Shown one piece after another: positions 7,298 to 13,080 of a stretch of 13,080 bases of DNA; the stretch's first letter is position 1; the number at the start of each line of letters is the position of its first letter. The stretch lies in the NCBI GenBank assembly GCA_030593425.1, contig JAUVHF010000030.1:1-13080 (forward strand), given 5' to 3'. Position numbers and translations under genes: made by a program. The notes beneath the pieces are model-generated. The model was not told the DNA's origin, ran no database searches, and was given only the letters and a program-made list of their open reading frames with translations. The stretch comes from Anaerolineales bacterium (GTDB taxonomy: Bacteria > Chloroflexota > Anaerolineae > UBA7937).

Positions 7298-9658
7298 TCA
7301 CTCCCCCACCCTTATCTGCCCCAGAAGGATCCTATCCCCCAAGGGGGTACCTTCCTGGCTATAGACCAAGAGCCGCTCACCGGTAACCGGCTCATACATC
7401 CCTATCTCTAGCTCATACTCCCCCGCCGGGGCATCAGCCTCTATCCGTATCCGGTATTCGTCTCTTACTCTCTCCCTCACGCTCCATCCAGTGGTGGGAT
7501 AAGTGCCCCCCAAGGGGACACTATCTACCTGTCCCCAGATGAAATTGCCCCTTTGGGGGTTATAACTTTTCCCCAGAAGATGGGTAAAGACTACGTAACT
7601 GGTCTCCATCTCAGAGGCGGCTTCCCAATAGAGGATGAGCCTTATCACCTCCCTCGGTGCGTAAGTGGTGCGCTCCAGGTCGAACCCCTTAAAGCGAACC
7701 TCCTCCCCCAATAGAAGAGTCATAGGGTACTGGGGCTCCGCCTCGACTACTCCTACCCTCGTACGAGTCAAAACTATATCCGTTAGAGTCTGCCTCTCCC
7801 TCCCTTCTACCCCCAAAACCAAGGCGTACCTCCCTGAGGGTGTCCCCGAGGTTATGACCAGATCGTGTTGTAGACGCGTCACCTCTCCTTGTCCCCACTC
7901 ACCCTCCGGACAGCCAGCCCCTAGAGGCAAGGTCACCTCCTTGACCATCTCCCCGCTGGCGGGCATCAACCCTACCGTGATCTGGTGAACCATTGAACTG
8001 CTGCGCCAGTAGGAGACCACCCGTAGGAGATCTCCAGTACGCACCTCTCGCAGGGGAAGATCATAGCCTTCGAGCCACAAACCAGGGGCCAACTCCCTCG
8101 ATAGAGGGTGTTGAATCTCCAAATTCGCCGGGGAGATGACACAGAGATTACGTGGCTCTTGTGAATAGAGCAGGAGCCTCTTATCGCCATGTTTCAGATT
8201 TACCACCTCGCGAGCGTGGCTATCCAGCCAGGCCGGTATCAACCCTTGGGGGTCCTGAACCAGGGAATCGGGGCTCATAAGGAGCCAGACCCCAGGGTGT
8301 TGAGCCAAGATAGGGGAGAGGAGATATTCCGCCTCCTCAGCGGTCATCTCTAGAGCGTTAGGTATGCCGTACCAGGGGCCCTCTTCATAGTAGTAGAGAA
8401 AGATAGGCCAAGAGAAATCGGTGTCTAGGATTACGCCATCCCCCTCTTGCCAGTAACTCTCTATGTAGCCCACCAGTGTGGCATAGTCGTCCTTCAGGTA
8501 CCGGCCAGCGTAGTAGTCTTGTAAGGTATACCCCAGGCTACCTACCAAAAAGGAGGAGGCGAGGAGGCCCAAGAGCCAAGAGCGTCGCCCCAGGAGGTAT
8601 ACACCCCAGGCTAGAAGCAAAAGGTAGGGTGACAAGAGTATGAGGAGGTATCGGGCTTCGATCTTGGCAGCATAGAAAGAGGTGGCCGGGGGCAGAGAGA
8701 GAAGGTATATGGCCAGAGGAGGAAGCAAGAGCGTCAGTGCCAAAAGGAGACTGCCCTGGCGTTCCCTTCTTGAGCCCCTGAAAAGGGAGATGAGACCCAC
8801 CACGACCAAGGCCATGAAGCCCACTGTGGGCCAGAGATACCGCTCGATCTCCACCGTCACCCCCAAACTGAGGACGGTAGCGGCCATATGAAGAAAAAGA
8901 GGGAAGCTGAAGGGAGGAGGGGAACTCCAAGTAGTGGGACGAGTAAGCGTTAGATAGAGCCAGGGAGCGAAGAGAAGGATCAGACCCATCTGAGCCGCCG
9001 CCCAGCGGGTAAGAGATGGCCGAAAGTCGCCCCTCTTGGTCCGCTGTAAAAGAAGGAGCAGCACGGTACCGTTCTCAGCCAAGAGGATGAGGATGGTGAG
9101 ATAATGGGTCCAGAGAGCCAACTCGCTTACCAAGACGAAAGAGAGCCAGAGGCGCCAATCTCCATCTCGTAGGAGGCGGAGGAACAGATAGAGGGAGAGG
9201 AGAGATAAAAGAGAGGCCAGACTGTACATCTTTATCTCCTGCGACCACCAGATGTGGAGGCGGGATATGGCCAGGAGGAGCGTCGCCAGGAGCCCAAGCC
9301 AGCCGTTTACCATCAACCTACCCATTCGGTAGATCAAAGCCACGGTCAAAGTGCCCAAAGCAAGGGAGGAAAAGCGAACCGCGAAGGCGCTCTCTCCCAC
9401 TATGGCATCCCAGAAGTAAAGCGTGAAATAGTGGAGGGGAGGATGCTCATCAGCCGCCGTGCGGAGAGCGATGCTCCAAAGATCCTGCCTGGCCAGCCAG
9501 ACGCTCCACCCCTCATCCCACCAGATATTGCTATCGGCGAGACGATAGAGACGAAGGGCGAAAGTCAAAAGGAGGATAGCGACTACCACGAAGGTCGTCC
9601 CTAGAGGAGTCCCCAGGCGAAGGAGCGCTTTTGAGGCTTGCTTTTCTAGATCTCTCAT
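7298..9658 (-). CDS. GT39/PMT-ArnT-like membrane glycosyltransferase with C-terminal beta-rich domains
   Basis: A 786-residue integral membrane glycosyltransferase of the GT-C fold (PMT_2/ArnT-like) that should transfer a sugar from a polyprenyl-phosphate donor on the outer face of the membrane. After the first membrane segment (about 22-38) comes the catalytic loop with WWDEG (46-50; acidic pair D48-E49), then DEHPPLHY (70-77) and SQEIKMYSL (139-147), all family hallmarks. About ten further hydrophobic segments follow, to about residue 375. The C-terminal part, from about 520, is soluble and probably outside the cell. It seems to contain two beta-sandwich-like units (roughly 520-630 and 635-786); the second has the pattern FTHLLG, QVDSVP, YPTTGW and AGEYELEIGMY. 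ATG at 9658 has only a weak GAG before it. The gene lies 26 bp after the MFS gene in the same direction. Acceptor and sugar are unknown. Confidence 0.9.
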   Translation of the reverse strand: MRDLEKQASKALLRLGTPLGTTFVVVAILLLTFALRLYRLADSNIWWDEGWSVWLARQDLWSIALRTAADEHPPLHYFTLYFWDAIVGESAFAVRFSSLALGTLTVALIYRMGRLMVNGWLGLLATLLLAISRLHIWWSQEIKMYSLASLLSLLSLYLFLRLLRDGDWRLWLSFVLVSELALWTHYLTILILLAENGTVLLLLLQRTKRGDFRPSLTRWAAAQMGLILLFAPWLYLTLTRPTTWSSPPPFSFPLFLHMAATVLSLGVTVEIERYLWPTVGFMALVVVGLISLFRGSRRERQGSLLLALTLLLPPLAIYLLSLPPATSFYAAKIEARYLLILLSPYLLLLAWGVYLLGRRSWLLGLLASSFLVGSLGYTLQDYYAGRYLKDDYATLVGYIESYWQEGDGVILDTDFSWPIFLYYYEEGPWYGIPNALEMTAEEAEYLLSPILAQHPGVWLLMSPDSLVQDPQGLIPAWLDSHAREVVNLKHGDKRLLLYSQEPRNLCVISPANLEIQHPLSRELAPGLWLEGYDLPLREVRTGDLLRVVSYWRSSSMVHQITVGLMPASGEMVKEVTLPLGAGCPEGEWGQGEVTRLQHDLVITSGTPSGRYALVLGVEGRERQTLTDIVLTRTRVGVVEAEPQYPMTLLLGEEVRFKGFDLERTTYAPREVIRLILYWEAASEMETSYVVFTHLLGKSYNPQRGNFIWGQVDSVPLGGTYPTTGWSVRERVRDEYRIRIEADAPAGEYELEIGMYEPVTGERLLVYSQEGTPLGDRILLGQIRVGE

Positions 9659-9684
9659 CTCGTAGGAGCGCAGGCTGAAGAGGG

Positions 9685-11073
9685 TTAGATGGGGGGTTCT
9701 GAGTCAGGTGCTTTAGGCGCAGGACCGACCCGTTCTCGTCTCTCGCCAGCGAGTTCTCCTATCTTCTCGCCTCTCGGCGATAGCCTGTGCGTTCGCCACA
9801 CGCTGGCCCCAGCGATGAAAATAACCACCAAGGCCAGAGACACCATCACCAAAAGTATGCCCTTGCGGGGGTCACCTAAGAGGCGACCGATCTGATCAGC
9901 CACCACCCCTATGAAGAGCATGGGAGGTATGGCTACCAGGTTAGAGGTCATAAAATAGAAGGCGATGACCCGGCCTCTGATCTCGGCCGGTGACCTCTCC
10001 TGCATCACCGTCTGAGCGGGAACGGTGATCATCGCTATCTCTGCGCCCATAAGGAAGGCGAGGATACTGATCACCGTCAAGGGCGAGATGAGCGAGAAAG
10101 ATCCCATCCTCCCGGCCACAAAGGTGAGCCCCATCAAGGTGAGGCCTAGGGTGAGAAGGCCGGTATTGGAGAGGCTCTCCCGGCGAAACCGATGGCCGTA
10201 GCGACCAACCAAGATGGTGGCTAGAACCAACCCTAGCCCTGCCGGGGAGAAGACGTAGATAGCGTCCTCCGGCGCCAGGTGCAACACCCGAGCGGCGAAG
10301 CCGGGAGCCAACATAGCCAAGGTTAAAAAGAGGGTAGCCACCAGGGTGAGTTGAGAGATGGCCAGGAATATGGGACGGTGGGAGACCACGAACCGCCACC
10401 CTTCCTGGATCTCCTCCCACGCCTCCTCCAAGGGAGAGAGTTGAGAGTTGCGCTCTAGTTTGGGCGCATCGCGGGGCAGAAGGGAGACGAGCAGCGTGGC
10501 GGCCAGATACATCACCGCTATGAAGAGGAAGGAATGGTCGATGCCCAGGAGTTTGACCCCCAGTGGGGCCAAGATGATTAACCCCACCACCTGAGTGATG
10601 ATGAGAGTGAGGTTGAAAAGGGCGTTTGCCGAGAGCAGCCTCTTCTCCCCCACCAGGAGGGGGATAGTTGCCGCCTGGGCCGGGCTGAAGAACTGCCCAA
10701 TGGCCGAGGAGATAAAGGTAAGGAGATAGAGGGCCAAAAGGAGATAGCCCCCCCTCAGCGTATAGAGAAAGAATATATAGCCGGAGACGGTGAGCACCCG
10801 CAGGGCGTTGGAGGCCATCATCACCACCTTGTTCGATAAGCGGTCTACCACGATCCCGGCGAAGGAACTGAAGAGGACACCAGGGAGGCTAAAGGCCAAG
10901 ATGATGACCGCCATGTGGCTAGTGGAGCCGGTCAACTTCTCGATGAGCACCATCTGCACGAAATGGATGCCGTTTTGAGCGGTCTGAGAGATGGCTTGGG
11001 CGATCCAAAGGAAAAGGAAGTGCCTATTCCTGATGACCGCGCCGAAACCCTCTTCTTGTGACGCCCTTAACAC
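9685..11073 (-). CDS. Major facilitator superfamily transporter (MFS_3/EntS-like)
   Basis: A 462-residue permease with about twelve hydrophobic segments, the usual MFS length. It fits the PF05977-type group of exporters: an N-terminal RNRHFLFLW (16-24), the motif A-like GIVVDRLSNK in the loop between segments 2 and 3, and FFSPAQAATIPLLV between segments 4 and 5. The tail (GEKIGELAGERRERVG and beyond) is charged and cytoplasmic. Translation starts at GTG (11073), overlapping the DUF951 stop by 7 bp (GTGTTAA), with GGGAG eight bases upstream, so the two genes are translationally coupled. The substrate is not evident. The link to the downstream glycosyltransferase is by position only. Confidence 0.92.
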   Translation of the reverse strand: MLRASQEEGFGAVIRNRHFLFLWIAQAISQTAQNGIHFVQMVLIEKLTGSTSHMAVIILAFSLPGVLFSSFAGIVVDRLSNKVVMMASNALRVLTVSGYIFFLYTLRGGYLLLALYLLTFISSAIGQFFSPAQAATIPLLVGEKRLLSANALFNLTLIITQVVGLIILAPLGVKLLGIDHSFLFIAVMYLAATLLVSLLPRDAPKLERNSQLSPLEEAWEEIQEGWRFVVSHRPIFLAISQLTLVATLFLTLAMLAPGFAARVLHLAPEDAIYVFSPAGLGLVLATILVGRYGHRFRRESLSNTGLLTLGLTLMGLTFVAGRMGSFSLISPLTVISILAFLMGAEIAMITVPAQTVMQERSPAEIRGRVIAFYFMTSNLVAIPPMLFIGVVADQIGRLLGDPRKGILLVMVSLALVVIFIAGASVWRTHRLSPRGEKIGELAGERRERVGPAPKAPDSEPPI

Positions 11074-11291
11074 CGGTTGGCTCCCGCCTCAAGAGAGGGA
11101 CCCTTTCCCCGCGAGAGGAAAGCCTTCACCCTCTTCTCGAAGGTACGGCGGGGTAAGAGCACCCGTCGTTGGCACCCCAAGCATCGGATGCCGATATCAG
11201 CGCCCAGACGAACCACCTCCCATTCGTAACTGCCACAGGGGTGCTTCTTCCTTAGCCGAACCACATCCCCTAGATGGACCTTCACGGCCAT
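11067..11291 (-). CDS. DUF951 family small protein
   Basis: A 74-residue protein of the DUF951 family (PF06107), slightly longer than the usual 60-70 residues. The conserved core is easy to see: HLGDVVRLRKKHPCGS (6-21), EWEV (23-26), RCLGC (36-40) and FEKRVK (51-56). C19, C37 and C40 could bind a metal; a further C74 at the very end is not part of the family pattern. The family function is unknown. The frame extends upstream of ATG 11291 to 11579, but that part is the mirror of the M50 gene; the family homology begins right at MAVKVHLGD. There is no ribosome binding site before the ATG, whereas a TATAAT box ends 10 bases upstream, so the mRNA is probably leaderless. The gene is first in the operon with the MFS and GT39 genes. 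Confidence 0.9.
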   Translation of the reverse strand: MAVKVHLGDVVRLRKKHPCGSYEWEVVRLGADIGIRCLGCQRRVLLPRRTFEKRVKAFLSRGKGPSLEAGANRC

Positions 11292-11301
11292 AACGGCGCC
11301 A

Positions 11302-11310
11302 ATTATATCA
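11302..11310 (-). promoter_or_regulatory. Extended -10 promoter for DUF951 (probably leaderless start)
   Basis: On the minus strand TGATATAAT forms an extended -10 (TGnTATAAT). No good -35 box is present at 16-19 bases; TTCGCC at 18 bases matches three of six. A start about 7 bases downstream would fall near 11295, only about four bases before the ATG at 11291, which fits the missing Shine-Dalgarno sequence. Confidence 0.6.
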
Positions 11311-11347
11311 TATCTCCAACCCTCTGGCGAACCTTTCCCGCCACCTG

Positions 11348-11356
11348 TGTTATAAT
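11348..11356 (+). promoter_or_regulatory. Extended -10 promoter for the M50-TyrA operon
   Basis: TGTTATAAT on the plus strand is again an extended -10 (TGnTATAAT) without a clear -35 box. It lies back to back with the DUF951 promoter, the two -10 boxes being 43 bases apart. The predicted start near 11363 leaves about 11 bases before the TTG start of the M50 gene, which includes AGAAGG. Confidence 0.6.
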
Positions 11357-11373
11357 TAAGATAGAGAAGGGGG

Positions 11374-12024
11374 TTGATACCTATAATCGCGCAATACATC
11401 GCTAACGCTATCGCCCTTCTGGTGGCTATCGATGTCCACGAGTTTTGCCACGCTTGGATGGCCGACCGACTGGGCGATCCCACCCCCAGATACCAAGGGC
11501 GTCTCACGCTGAACCCCTTGGCCCATCTGGACCCCTTGGGGACCTTGATGCTGATTTTGGTACGCTTCGGTTGGGGCAAGCCCGTCCCCGTTAACCCCTA
11601 CAACCTGCGGAACGGCCCCAAGAGCGGAATGGCCATGGTCTCCTTCGCCGGCCCTTTGGCGAACCTGATCGCCGCGGCCCTCCTAGCCCTGCCCGTGCGC
11701 CTGGGCCTGGTGATGCCCACCCTGAGAGGAGGGATCATCCCCTCCCCAGAGATGGTTGTCACCACCACTATCCTGGTTAACGTGAGCCTGGCCGTCTTCA
11801 ACCTCATACCCGTAGCCCCCCTCGATGGCTTCAAGGTAGCGATAGGTCTTCTTCCTTACCGTTGGTCGTATGCCCTGGCTCAATTTGAGCGGTACGGCCC
11901 TCTTCTTCTCATCTTCCTCATCCTGCCAGGGTTTTGGGGAGCAAATATCCTGTTTGTGATCATGGAACCGGTTATTAGATTTCTATGGGTTTTGTTGACC
12001 GGTCGCCCGCTCTTCTTTATGTAG
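11374..12024 (+). CDS. Site-2 protease family zinc metalloprotease (peptidase M50)
   Basis: A 216-residue intramembrane metalloprotease of the M50 family (PF02163, short YwhC-like type without a PDZ domain). Zinc-binding HEFCH lies at 22-26 inside the first membrane segment. GDPTPRYQGRLTLNP (34-48) and HLDPLGT (51-57) follow, and the third ligand is D151 in NLIPVAPLDGF (143-153). Four or more hydrophobic segments span the protein. Members of the family cleave membrane-embedded substrates such as anti-sigma factors, but nothing here names a substrate. TTG at 11374 is the only start that keeps the first membrane segment; AGAAGG is close upstream, with short spacing. The TyrA-like gene follows after 18 bp and is probably co-transcribed. 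Confidence 0.93.
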   Translation: MIPIIAQYIANAIALLVAIDVHEFCHAWMADRLGDPTPRYQGRLTLNPLAHLDPLGTLMLILVRFGWGKPVPVNPYNLRNGPKSGMAMVSFAGPLANLIAAALLALPVRLGLVMPTLRGGIIPSPEMVVTTTILVNVSLAVFNLIPVAPLDGFKVAIGLLPYRWSYALAQFERYGPLLLIFLILPGFWGANILFVIMEPVIRFLWVLLTGRPLFFM

Positions 12025-12042
12025 GCGGTCAAAGGAGGAGAT

Positions 12043-13005
12043 ATGCCTCAAGCCAAGGTTACTATCATCGGAGTGGGGGTCATAGGCGGCTCCATCGGCC
12101 TGGCTCTCAAGGAGGCCGGGGCCGACTTCGAGATCGTCGGTCACGACATAGATTCCTCCACGGCCAAGAGGGCCTGCCAAATCGGGGCCATCGACAGGGC
12201 AGAATGGAACCTCATCTCCGCTGTGGAGGGCGCTAATCTGGTGATCATCTCCATCCCCGTTCTAGGGGTGAAAGAGACCATGCAGGCCATAGCCGACTAT
12301 CTAGAGGAAGGGGCAATAGTCACCGACACGACCACCACTAAGGAGAAAGTTTTGGCGTGGGCCGATGAGTTCTTGCCCCCCACGGCCCATTTCATCGGCG
12401 GCGACCCCATCGTTGACGAGGCGAAGACCGGGATCGATGCCGCTCGGGCGGACCTCTTCCATGGGGCTACCTATTGCTTGACCCCCTCGCCCAGGGCCCA
12501 CCCCAAGGCCGTGGAATTCATGGACAACCTGGTGCGAGCATGGGGAGCCAACCCCTTCTATCTGGAGCCGGCGGAGCACGATGGTCAGATGGCAGTGGCC
12601 GAGCACTTGCCTTATCTTCTGGCCGCAGCGCTCTTCCGGATGGCCTCCCGGGCGCCTTCTTGGCAGGATATGACTAAACTCGTCTCCCATAACTTCGAGC
12701 GGGTCACCCAGTTCCCCTCTTCGGAACCAGATACCTATCGCGACATCTGTCTCACTAACGTTGATAACCTCTGTCGCTCCATCGATCTCTTCATCGAAAG
12801 GCTCAAGGAGATAAGGGGGCTCCTCGAGGAGGAGGATGCCGAAGGGTTGGAAGAACTCTTCTCCGATCCCACTTCGGCCCGTCGCACCTGGCTGGAAGGG
12901 AGAAGAGCCGACTTCGAGGCCTTGCAGGCGGCTTTGGACCAGGTTCGAGGATGGGGCGGATTCCTGGGTTCTATCTTGCCTCGAAGGCGAGGGCCCAAGG
13001 AGTAA
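12043..13005 (+). CDS. Prephenate dehydrogenase (TyrA)-family protein with altered active site
   Basis: A 320-residue NAD(P)-dependent dehydrogenase of the prephenate/arogenate dehydrogenase family, normally the tyrosine-synthesis step from prephenate. The Rossmann motif GVGVIGGSIG is at 10-19, followed by an acidic position (GHDID, 33-37) that favours NAD. EPAEHDGQMAVAEHLPYLLA (175-194) matches the helical-domain signature, with H188 kept. However, the usual GGHPMAG motif reads GGDPIVD (119-125), so the catalytic His is Asp121. The usual TRIA Arg that binds prephenate is Gln223 in RVTQFP, and the nicotinamide-side Ser is Thr98. These positions are judged by eye. There is no ACT domain or chorismate mutase fusion. 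AGGAGG lies four bases before the ATG. It may be a divergent TyrA or a relative with another substrate, so I give no gene symbol. Confidence 0.82.
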   Translation: MPQAKVTIIGVGVIGGSIGLALKEAGADFEIVGHDIDSSTAKRACQIGAIDRAEWNLISAVEGANLVIISIPVLGVKETMQAIADYLEEGAIVTDTTTTKEKVLAWADEFLPPTAHFIGGDPIVDEAKTGIDAARADLFHGATYCLTPSPRAHPKAVEFMDNLVRAWGANPFYLEPAEHDGQMAVAEHLPYLLAAALFRMASRAPSWQDMTKLVSHNFERVTQFPSSEPDTYRDICLTNVDNLCRSIDLFIERLKEIRGLLEEEDAEGLEELFSDPTSARRTWLEGRRADFEALQAALDQVRGWGGFLGSILPRRRGPKE

Positions 13006-13010
13006 CCCCT

Positions 13011-13039
13011 TTGCCTCTCCGAGACCGTCATGTTAGACT
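13011..13039 (+). promoter_or_regulatory. Possible promoter for the gene at the right edge
   Basis: TTGCCT (13011-13016) and TAGACT (13034-13039) are 17 bases apart, each with four of six matches to the consensus. A start near 13046 would lie just before the AGGAGG at 13048, leaving a very short leader. This is weaker than the other promoters here; the downstream gene could instead be read from the M50 promoter. Confidence 0.35.
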
Positions 13040-13057
13040 ATTGAACCAGGAGGTGAG

Positions 13058-13080
13058 GTGCGGGTTCTCTTTGTAACGCA
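13058..13080 (+). CDS. Start of an unidentified gene, partial (right edge)
   Basis: A GTG at 13058 follows a full AGGAGG (13048-13053) with four bases between. The seven complete codons read MRVLFVT, a beta-strand typical of the start of Rossmann-like proteins, including GT4-type glycosyltransferases. Too little is visible to name the family. A GTG at 13053 in another frame meets a stop after seven codons, so it is not the start. Confidence 0.5.

Noticed and set aside
11382..11387. A second TATAAT on the plus strand
   Set aside because: It lies inside the first codons of the M50 gene, and using it would lose the N-terminal membrane segment.
11292..11579. 96-codon upstream extension of DUF951
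   Set aside because: It is antisense to the M50 gene and would cross both promoters; family homology begins exactly at the internal ATG 11291.
12979..12992. Short hairpin CCTCG/CGAGG as a terminator after the TyrA-like gene
   Set aside because: The stem is only five base pairs, lies within the coding sequence and has no T-run after it.

Overview
The window looks like chromosomal DNA of a Chloroflexota-type bacterium, probably Anaerolineae-like. That is inference from gene style, not from a marker gene. The signs are a Tat-exported protein with a long Thr/Pro/Glu linker, a very large GT39 glycosyltransferase with C-terminal beta-rich domains, a DUF951 protein, TTG/GTG starts, and frequent AGG/AGA and ATA codons in moderately GC-rich DNA. 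I see no rRNA, tRNA, transposon, phage gene or CRISPR array. Coding density is very high, and the one gap near 200 bp (2678-2879) holds a promoter and a possible terminator.

Positions 1-11291 are all on the minus strand and carry envelope, surface-glycan and transport genes. In transcription order these are a small DUF951 protein, an MFS transporter and the GT39 glycosyltransferase (11291 to 7298). After a clear promoter come two tandem paralogous alkaline-phosphatase-superfamily phosphodiesterases and an AglD/LPG-synthase-TM type membrane protein (7230 to 2880). After a possible terminator and a second clear promoter come dTDP-4-dehydrorhamnose reductase (rfbD), a GT2 glycosyltransferase of the rhamnosyltransferase type, and a DUF362 protein cut by the left edge (2677 to <1). 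The DUF362 gene is open to the window edge, so it has no stop here.

Positions 11374-13080 run on the plus strand. A site-2-protease (M50) gene is followed 18 bp later by a TyrA-like dehydrogenase. The first codons of a further gene with a strong ribosome binding site follow at the right edge. The divergent junction at 11292-11373 has two back-to-back extended -10 promoters (TGnTATAAT). The one for DUF951 lies so close to its ATG that the transcript is probably leaderless.

Taken together, the minus-strand genes fit a module for making and modifying a rhamnose-containing or lipid-linked surface glycan. The GT39 enzyme uses polyprenyl-phosphate sugars, rfbD makes dTDP-rhamnose, the GT2 enzyme transfers sugar, and the phosphodiesterase/AglD-like set may process phospho-lipid or phospho-glycan intermediates. 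I found no obviously new defence or mobile system. The most unusual single observation is the TyrA-like protein: it keeps the fold motifs but has changed the catalytic His (to Asp121) and the prephenate-binding Arg (to Gln223). The tandem phosphodiesterase pair with its AglD-like partner is second.
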